13,457 bases of DNA. It comes from Candidatus Desantisiibacteriota bacterium (GTDB taxonomy: Bacteria > JACRDZ01). Shown one piece after another: positions 8,472 through 13,457 of this stretch. How positions within the stretch are numbered: position 1 is the first letter of the stretch; each line of letters starts with the position of its first letter. The position numbers were made by a program, and so were the translations under genes. The notes under the pieces are model-generated. The model saw only the letters and a list, made by a program, of their open reading frames with translations. It was not told where the DNA came from and did no database searches. Location of the stretch: contig JACQWU010000164.1 of the NCBI GenBank assembly GCA_016209155.1, positions 1 through 13,457 of the forward strand. The letters are read 5' to 3'.

Positions 8472-8993
8472 GTCATCCAATCCCCATTTTAATGGATTTT
8501 CTTGAATGTATTTACGAATGTCATGCAATGATTTTTCATCACGAACAACATGATCATAAAATGATTTTTGCCATTGGAATTTTATATCATCCGATATTTT
8601 TTCATTAATCCTTCTTGACGAAAATGTCTTAAATCCTCGAATAATTTCCGATAATCCATGATTATTTGTAGGGAACGGTTTCAAACCGTTCCGTACCAAA
8701 CCGTTCCCTACATTATCAATCACAACAATCCCATGAACATGATTTGGCATAATAACAAATTCATCCAATTTTATATTTTTATAATGTTCAGGTAAATCAA
8801 TCCAACATTTAAAAACAATTTCTCCATATTCATTTAACACTGTTTTTTCATTTTCAATCTTTCCAAACCATTCTTTTTTATCATGTATGCATATTGTAAC
8901 AAAATAATATCCATTTTGAGAATAATCATAATTTTGCAATCGCTGATTTTTACGAATTGGATGTTTTTGTATTTGTTTATTTTCTTGCATCAT
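8436..8993 (-). CDS. REP-associated tyrosine transposase (IS200-like, Y1_Tnp)
   Basis: This 185-residue single-strand transposase acts at REP hairpins. It has the N-terminal NYDYSQNGYYFVTICIHDKK, the metal-binding HUH site in FVIMPNHVHGIVV (His85, His87), LSEIIRGFKTFSSRRIN, and the tyrosine region WQKSFYDHVVRDE (likely catalytic Tyr146) followed by IRKYIQENPLKW. AGGA lies 7 bases before the ATG at 8993. A REP inside the gene (8668-8711) is read through in frame as residues 95-109 (VGNGLVRNGLKPFPT), in the variable loop between the HUH site and the next conserved block. The last 11 residues and the stop come from another REP. The catalytic core is intact, so it may be active. Confidence 0.9.
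   Translation of the reverse strand: MMQENKQIQKHPIRKNQRLQNYDYSQNGYYFVTICIHDKKEWFGKIENEKTVLNEYGEIVFKCWIDLPEHYKNIKLDEFVIMPNHVHGIVVIDNVGNGLVRNGLKPFPTNNHGLSEIIRGFKTFSSRRINEKISDDIKFQWQKSFYDHVVRDEKSLHDIRKYIQENPLKWGLDDVGNETVWYGTV
8668..8711 (+). repeat. REP palindrome, compound copy 2 (inside the RAYT gene)
   Basis: It is nearly identical to copy 1: GTAG, the GGAACGG/CCGTTCC hairpin, then a second half ending CCCTAC. It is preceded by ATTATTT, as is copy 4. It lies within the RAYT reading frame without breaking it. Confidence 0.85.
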
Positions 8994-9011
8994 AATTTTC
9001 CTATTATCATT

Positions 9012-9056
9012 GTACGGAACGGTTTCTGTACGGAATGGTTTGAAACCATTCCCTAC
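9012..9056 (-). repeat. REP palindrome, compound copy 3 (RAYT 5' side)
   Basis: On the minus strand it starts GTAGGGAATGGTTTCAAACC, a diverged copy (AATGG for AACGG), followed by a second half. Its orientation is opposite to copies 1 and 2. Its first bases supply the TAG that ends the mod frame. Confidence 0.8.
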
Positions 9057-10433
9057 ATATTTTTATCATTTGTCTTTATTGTTTGGTACTGCTGAACCAT
9101 AGCCACAGAGAGCATTTGCGTTGTTACATAAATACTGTTATTCCCTTGCCCTTTGCCATGCTTCCAATAGTCTTTTTGGCCTGGCGCAAAGGTATAGTTC
9201 AAGAGCTTACACATAGCGCGGATGAGTTTGGTGTCGTTATAAAAACTATCAATTACCGGGTTGCCAAATTCATCAATTGTAATAAAGCTTGGGGCGAGTT
9301 CATAGAATTTAAAACCGCCACCGCCTTTCCAGTTGAGTGCTTTGCTAATACCGCTTTGATCTTCACCACTTACAACAGACTTCATACGTTTATGTACATG
9401 TGAATAAGCATGCTCACCCATTTCAATTCCAATGTATTTGCGCCCCATCTTGTGGGCAACTGCCGCAGTTGATCCTGATCCGAGAAAAGAATCGAGAATC
9501 ATATCTCCACTAATGGATGAGAGTTCCAATATTCTTTGAAGTAATGCCTCTGGTTTTTTACCATTAGGAAATAAAACATCTCCCTCTTTTGTTAAATTAT
9601 TCAATGGAAATCCATCCCAATAGGTTCCAAGCTTTCCAAACTTTATAAGAGAGTTTCCTCTTTTAACAGCTATATCTTTTAGCCATGCAATCAGGAATAG
9701 TCTTTATTTGTAAATTTTTGTGTTTAAATATTTTTATAGGCATTCCAGAACCATCTTGTATTTCAGAAAAAAAAGAACGCTCTCCCATATCAATAAATAC
9801 TCTGGTATATTTCCAGCTTTTTCCTTGATCTCTCATCTCATTTATTAATTCAAAGAGATCCTCTTCTTCCAATACCTCATTAAACTTTGGAAAACAAATA
9901 TAATTTTTTGTATAAATTAATATATATTCAATATTTTTCTTAAGACGTTTATCTTCACCGCCTCCGCTAGCTCCGGAGGTTTGTTTCATCTTTACACTTA
10001 TTTGATTAATAAAATTTGATCGTCCAAATACCTCATCAAGAAGTACTTTTCCATATGCCATTTCATCATCACTTAATTGACAAAATATTGTGCCGTCTTC
10101 CCTCAAAAGCATTAGTAAAAGCTCCAATCTCGATTTCATAAGCGAAAGCCAAGTTGAATGTTCCACACTATCATCATATTTTTGATTTTCAAAAGCATTC
10201 CCTGTATTATACGGCGGATCAATATAAATACATTTTATTTTCCCCTCATATTCCGGCAAAAGCGCCTTGAGCGCCAGAAGGTTATCCCCATGTATAATCA
10301 TATTTTCAGTCTTCGGATCCCCATACGACAAATCCGCCCGCTCTTCCAAAATCCGCGGCTCAATATTAGCAATATCATATTCCGGATTATTTTTACCAAT
10401 CCAAGTAAGTTCCAATTTTTGTTTTTTAGACAT
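9053..10433 (-). pseudogene. mod: Type III DNA methyltransferase (Mod), frameshifted and 3'-truncated
   Basis: The N-terminal part (10433 to TAA 9663-9665, 256 codons) starts MSKKQKLELTWIGKNNPEY and carries NMIIHGDNLLALKALL and the catalytic DPPYNTG (residues 72-78). The C-terminal part continues in another frame from about 9700: LIAWLKDIAVKRGNSLIKFG, then PNGKKPEALLQRILELSS and the AdoMet-binding FLGSGSTAAVAHKMGRKY. Motif IV before motif I marks a beta-class type III Mod, which methylates adenine and guides Res. The shift lies within 9666-9703 and equals one extra base. Read through, the product is about 460 residues. The tail stops soon after NSIYVTTQMLS, where family members usually continue, and its TAG is made by a REP, so the 3' end looks cut. 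A sequencing error could explain the frameshift but not the REP junction. AAAGGG lies 11 bases before the ATG. Confidence 0.85.
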
Positions 10434-10457
10434 AAAATTTAATTCCCTTTATTATTT

Positions 10458-10486
10458 GTAGGGAACGGTTTCAAACCGTTCCCTAC
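10458..10486. repeat. REP palindrome, single copy 4 (upstream of mod)
   Basis: This is a perfect 29-base palindrome with 14-base arms (GTAGGGAACGGTTT and its complement) around one central C. It follows ATTATTT, like copy 2, and lies 25 bases before the mod ATG between mod and the AlbA_2 remnant. It could form a hairpin in the mod leader. Confidence 0.85.
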
Positions 10487-10524
10487 ATTTTATTTGAAAA
10501 TACTACTAATTTTCTACTTAAATA

Positions 10525-11168
10525 CTACTTTATTATCCATTTAGGTTTTTTGAATGAACCTGTATTTTTAATAACTTCATCTTTATGCGACATTTCATAT
10601 AACAAGTTATCAATTCTTTTTTTATTTTGATTTTCTGTTAGAATATCGGATAATTTATTCAGCAACAAGTCGTCTATTTCTTTTCTACTTGCTGAGCCAA
10701 ATTTTCCGACTAGTTCAGTAACCAGTTTTTTTTAATATTCTTTATCAAATGCACGATGTTTTATATAATGTATCTTTTCCCCTGTTATTTCTGCAATTTT
10801 AGAAACTACAAAAATTGAAGGATAACTGCCCTCAACCAATTTTTGTTTCTTTAATTTTTCATATTTTTTTTTATCTAATTTTTCTTTCTTCTGTACTTTA
10901 TCTAAAGATATAATTGTTCTAATATCCAAATCTGTGTTTTCTTATAAATTTGCGTTCCTATTATATTTCTTGTTTTATCTTCAATTCCAAAAATCAACCA
11001 CCCGTATTCTTTTCTTTTAAGATTTGCTTCATTGCTTAAAGCAGAGAAATATTTCCCTATATCATTAAAATTAAAAGTAGTTTTTGCAGATTTAAACTCT
11101 ATCCACTCAGTTTCCGCTGGAAGTTTTCGTAATACATTTAATAGATTTTTCAAGTCATCATGTGTCAT
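10525..11168 (-). pseudogene. AlbA_2-type (divergent AAA/Schlafen-like) ATP-binding protein, deleted and nonsense-mutated
   Basis: The N-terminus (ATG 11168, GAGGTG ribosome site) reads LPAETEWIEFKSAKTTFNF, then YFSALSNEANLKRKEYGWLI and FGIEDKTRNIIGTQIYKK, the start of the AlbA_2 fold. It then shifts frame near 10930 and resumes at the family's C-terminus: DLDIRTIISLDKVQKKEKLD, then LKKQKLVEGSYPSIFVVSKI and HRAFDKEY. An in-frame TAA (10732-10734) interrupts there, but the same frame goes on KKLVTELVGKFGSASRKEI, then KPKWIIK to TAG 10525-10527, exactly as homologues end. About 210 codons remain of a usual 450-500, so the middle is lost. Family members are often in defence or toxin-like contexts; this copy must be dead. 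Confidence 0.8.
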
Positions 11169-11173
11169 AATAA

Positions 11174-11246
11174 TTACACCTCTTTCCTGATCCAGATTAG
11201 ATCAGGTTTTTGTTTTTTTGACAGACTATCCAATTCCCTTTATTAT
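11174..11246 (-). pseudogene. Relic of a mod-gene start (leader plus 16 codons)
   Basis: The leader AATAAAGGGAATT and the following coding stretch align without gaps to the start of mod at 10433. The peptide from CTG 11222-11224 is (L)SKKQKPDLIWIRKEV-stop, against MSKKQKLELTWIGKNN for mod, with the same 11-base spacing from AAAGGG. The ATG has become CTG and the frame ends at TAA 11174-11176, six bases before the AlbA_2 ATG, whose ribosome site lies in the relic. It appears to be what is left of a second mod copy or of an ancestral mod start. Confidence 0.6.
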
Positions 11247-11377
11247 CGACTATTAATTTCGGGATTTTCGGGTTTATTTGAATTCCATATTTTTACATTT
11301 TTTCCAAATTCCTTAAAAATTCCTTTCCGGGATAGTTCTGTTAAATAAAACAATATTATTTTATCTCTTAACGAATT
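11243..11377 (-). pseudogene. Unidentified C-terminal gene fragment
   Basis: An open frame without ATG runs from after TAA 11378-11380 to TAA 11243-11245, reading LFYLTELSRKGIFKEFGK, then VKIWNSNKPENPEINSR. The pattern resembles the winged-helix tail that ends AlbA_2-type proteins (compare LLYEMSHKDEVIKNTG, then KPKWIIK, in the neighbour). Its stop touches the leader of the mod relic, so it may be the end of the gene that once preceded mod. It begins within the end of the KTSC gene. It could also be chance. Confidence 0.3.
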
Positions 11378-11583
11378 TTAGTTTGTCTATATATCTTAAA
11401 TATATTTTTATGGGCATAAGTTCCTTTATTATCAGCAGCATACAGTTCATCGTAAACATGTTGAGGTACATCAAAATATTCATAAATTGAACCATCATTA
11501 AACTCTATACGGAGAGTTGCACTATCAGGATCATATCCTATGTAAGATAAATGTGATGAATTCACTGCAATCATGTCTATCAT
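11368..11583 (-). CDS. KTSC-domain small protein
   Basis: This 71-residue protein is a single KTSC domain: SSHLSYIGYDPDSATLRIEF, then NDGSIYEYFDVPQHVYDEL and YAADNKGTYAHKNI. The domain is named after the C-terminus of some lysyl-tRNA synthetases and also occurs as small free-standing proteins; its biochemical role is not settled. The ATG at 11583 overlaps the HerA stop as ATGA, and AAGGAG lies in the last HerA codons, so translation should be coupled. A second ATG three codons on is less likely. The coupling suggests it works with, or regulates, HerA and its partner. Confidence 0.88.
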   Translation of the reverse strand: MIDMIAVNSSHLSYIGYDPDSATLRIEFNDGSIYEYFDVPQHVYDELYAADNKGTYAHKNIFKIYRQTKIR

Positions 11584-13379
11584 GTCTTCTCCTTTTTAAT
11601 ATGTTTTTGTTCTCTTAATGCAGTAATAATTTTTTTATAGTGATTTTTGTTGAGCGGATATTGCTTTTTCCAGCTTTCAACAAGTTCCGGGTCAGTGCTG
11701 CTAGGTCTAGGCTCTATAAGATCAATACGAACTCTAGATGGGATAACAATACTTTCTCCAACCACAATTGCTTCTCCCACTCTTAAAGATGGCAACAATT
11801 CCATAAGACTGGACATATTATTTGGGGCAACAGCTTGAACAGAATTTTTATCACTGGTATTTGTCAATCTTAAAGCTATTACGGTTCCAACTTGAGCAAG
11901 AATAGTTTCTGATATCTCGGATGGTCTTTGAGTTACAACCATTGCTCCGATACCAAATTTTCTTCCCTCTTTAAATATTTTCTCAACCGCTTTACGAGCA
12001 TAACCATAAATATGAGAACTGGATTCTGTTTTGGGAAGATATGCATGCGCTTCCTCATATATCATTAATAATGGTCTGTTTCTTCCGGTATATTCTTCAA
12101 ATCTTCCCCAATACATAGAATCAAAAATGAATCTAGTAATTAAACCAACCGATATGTCTATAAGTTCAAATGGAATACCATTTAAATCTAATATAGTTAA
12201 ACGGTGCTCATGATCAATCCATAATCGCAGCATTTCATCTATATCATCTTTACTTTTTGCGGTAGCAAAATTACCTGGATTAAACATAAAATCAAATTTT
12301 GAATCTTTTAGTCTTGAATGAATTTTTTTTTCATATGCATACATCGTTTGCTCTTTTGCTTTATACGGTGCTGAATTTGTAGGTGAATACGGTTTAAATT
12401 TAGCTGGTTTGAGATTATCAGGATCACCTTCGGAATCAAGCTCTTCGTTTTCTTTAGTTTGACTATTTTGATCTGCTGATTTGTATGTAGCGTTTACTTC
12501 TCTATTAAATGTGTACCATAATTCTTTTAAATTGAAAGGAATTGGAGAATCAGCAGTAATAAACTCAGGATTAATTTTACCAGCTTTAAGCTTATCTGCA
12601 CTTAACCTTTTCAATTTGACTATCTCTTCACGCAGCTTTTTGTCTTCAGGTTTTTCTTGCCCCTCTTGCCTCCCAACAAGAAAAAAGGATAGTTCATCAA
12701 AAGTCATTGTCCAAAAAGGTATAAAAAGAGGATTCTCTGGATTATTGATTTTAAAAATTTTCGCATTTTTATCAAAAGCACTTGAATATTCTCCATGGGG
12801 ATCAACTAAAATTATTCTAGAACCAGGATAATCTGTAAGAATTTTTTTAGCAATATTAGCAGTTGCATTTGATTTACCGCTTCCAGTTGAACCTAATACT
12901 GCTGAATGTCTTAAGACTAAATGTTTTAAATCCAAATAAATGGATAACGTGTCAGAGGATGAGTGGCGTCCAATCTCAATATACCCATCTTTACGTCCTC
13001 CATATATTCCTTTTAAATCTTCGTCAAGAACTAAATGAACTTCATCATTAATAGTTGGATATCCGCCAACACCTTTTACAAAATCGTTGTTCCCTAATTT
13101 CTCACCTAATAATTGAATTTGAATAAAACGATGACCGTAATCCGGTTCTGCTAATAAATTAACGTTATTTGTGCTGGGAGAATTACTAACTGAGGATACA
13201 ATGCCAAATAATAATAAATTGCCAATTGGAATCTTAACTAAAGTTCCTATTTGCCCAATTCTATGGACACGCCCATTAATTATCGGAGCTGAGGATGGAA
13301 TTTCTTTTGAAATTTCTGCTTCAACAGTATTTGAATTAACATTAATTATTTTACCAAGAAAAGTTATGTCTGATTTCAT
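11580..13379 (-). CDS. herA: HerA-like ATPase/DNA translocase
   Basis: This 599-residue protein starts with a HAS-barrel (about 5-90; FLGKIINVNSNTVEAEI, IGQIGTLVKIPIGNLLLFGI). The FtsK-HerA motor follows: Walker A GSTGSGKS (163-170), LVDPHGEYSS, Walker B LLMIYEEAHAYLP (437-449) and VVTQRPSEIS, with RLTNTSDKNSVQ as likely sensor/arginine region. Between about 240 and 345 there is a charged, partly low-complexity insert. HerA forms hexameric rings that pump DNA; in archaea it pairs with NurA, and in bacterial phage defence with SIR2 or DUF4297 partners. Here it overlaps an upstream gene and the downstream KTSC gene by ATGA each, so all three should be made together. All motor residues are intact. 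The partner lies beyond the right edge. Confidence 0.93.
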   Translation of the reverse strand: MKSDITFLGKIINVNSNTVEAEISKEIPSSAPIINGRVHRIGQIGTLVKIPIGNLLLFGIVSSVSNSPSTNNVNLLAEPDYGHRFIQIQLLGEKLGNNDFVKGVGGYPTINDEVHLVLDEDLKGIYGGRKDGYIEIGRHSSSDTLSIYLDLKHLVLRHSAVLGSTGSGKSNATANIAKKILTDYPGSRIILVDPHGEYSSAFDKNAKIFKINNPENPLFIPFWTMTFDELSFFLVGRQEGQEKPEDKKLREEIVKLKRLSADKLKAGKINPEFITADSPIPFNLKELWYTFNREVNATYKSADQNSQTKENEELDSEGDPDNLKPAKFKPYSPTNSAPYKAKEQTMYAYEKKIHSRLKDSKFDFMFNPGNFATAKSKDDIDEMLRLWIDHEHRLTILDLNGIPFELIDISVGLITRFIFDSMYWGRFEEYTGRNRPLLMIYEEAHAYLPKTESSSHIYGYARKAVEKIFKEGRKFGIGAMVVTQRPSEISETILAQVGTVIALRLTNTSDKNSVQAVAPNNMSSLMELLPSLRVGEAIVVGESIVIPSRVRIDLIEPRPSSTDPELVESWKKQYPLNKNHYKKIITALREQKHIKKEKT

Positions 13380-13457
13380 GATATTTTCTCGAGTTCCTGC
13401 TCAATTTTTCTTTTTTTATCGGAACTTGCAATAAAAAAACTAACTAATTTTCTAAAA
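13376..13457 (-). CDS. C-terminal end of an unidentified gene, likely HerA partner
   Basis: The last 26 codons (FRKLVSFFIASSDKKRKIEQ, then ELEKIS) end at TGA 13376-13378, overlapping the HerA ATG as ATGA. The tail is charged and helical and names no family. Position and coupling suggest the effector of a HerA system, such as SIR2, DUF4297 or another nuclease or NADase, but this is inference. Confidence 0.6.
   Translation of the reverse strand, partial: FRKLVSFFIASSDKKRKIEQELEKIS

Larger units (their letters stand above)
8423..9056 (-). mobile_element. RAYT transposase unit flanked by inverted compound REPs
   Basis: A REP-associated tyrosine transposase gene lies between two compound REP palindromes in opposite orientation (8423-8471 and 9012-9056), with a third inside the gene. 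This is the usual REPtron layout. It separates a truncated mod gene from the res-like remnant, so insertion or later recombination at the REPs probably destroyed the R-M operon. Confidence 0.7.

Noticed and set aside
9083-9403. 106-codon plus-strand open frame
   Set aside because: It is antisense to the conserved C-terminal part of mod and resembles no protein.
8423-10486. Four similar palindromes as a CRISPR array
   Set aside because: Copies are irregularly spaced, occur in both orientations and lie within or beside genes with no uniform spacers; they fit GTAG-type REPs.
11186-11219. Plus-strand terminator-like hairpin (CCTGATC stem) followed by a T-rich run
   Set aside because: There is no plus-strand gene to end here, and the T-run is the complement of the Lys-Lys-Gln-Lys codons shared by the mod relic and mod.
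11218-11246. Plus-strand promoter match TTGACA, 17 bases, TATTAT, antisense to KTSC and HerA
   Set aside because: The same bases are explained by homology with the mod leader, where the match is weaker, and no plus-strand gene follows. It could still fire by chance.
12481-12831. 116-codon plus-strand open frame
   Set aside because: It is antisense to the HerA gene, which has strong motifs in the true frame.

Overview
The window is AT-rich bacterial DNA (roughly one third G+C by eye) using the standard code. The RNase Y/YmdB pair is typical of Gram-positive bacteria and of many deep-branching and candidate phyla. The AT-rich, lysine/isoleucine-rich proteins, an exported beta-helix protein and many short palindromes suggest an uncultured candidate-phylum bacterium, but I cannot place it further. 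Eight of the nine intact or edge-cut genes lie on the minus strand; the exception is the SNF2 helicase gene.

Left part (1-4600), core genes. On the minus strand rny (RNase Y) is followed by ymdB (YmdB-type metallophosphoesterase) and a secreted coiled-coil/beta-helix protein that runs off the left edge. A strong promoter lies about 500 bases upstream of rny, leaving a long leader with two small overlapping reading frames. A long inverted repeat fills the rny-ymdB gap.

Middle (4600-8000). A plus-strand SNF2-family helicase gene with a palindrome over its -10 region faces a minus-strand Uma2-family endonuclease gene that has its own promoter.

Right-middle (8040-11380), a wrecked restriction-modification locus. 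A type III DNA methyltransferase gene (mod) is frameshifted and appears truncated at its 3' end. Only the nuclease-like tail of a res-like gene remains. A REP-associated tyrosine transposase (RAYT) with GTAG-type REP palindromes sits between them. REP sequence supplies the stop codons of both the RAYT and mod, and one REP is read through inside the RAYT. Upstream are an AlbA_2-type ATP-binding gene with a large internal deletion and a nonsense codon, and a 16-codon relic that matches the start of mod.

Right end (11368-13457), an intact compact operon. An unidentified gene cut by the window edge overlaps a HerA-like ATPase gene by ATGA, which in turn overlaps a small KTSC-domain gene by ATGA. 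HerA ATPases of this size are known to work with SIR2, DUF4297 or nuclease partners in phage defence, so this is the best candidate for a little-described system; KTSC as a coupled third member is the unusual part.

Together the right 5.4 kb reads as a small defence island in which the R-M and AlbA_2 parts have decayed and the HerA-KTSC operon is still intact.
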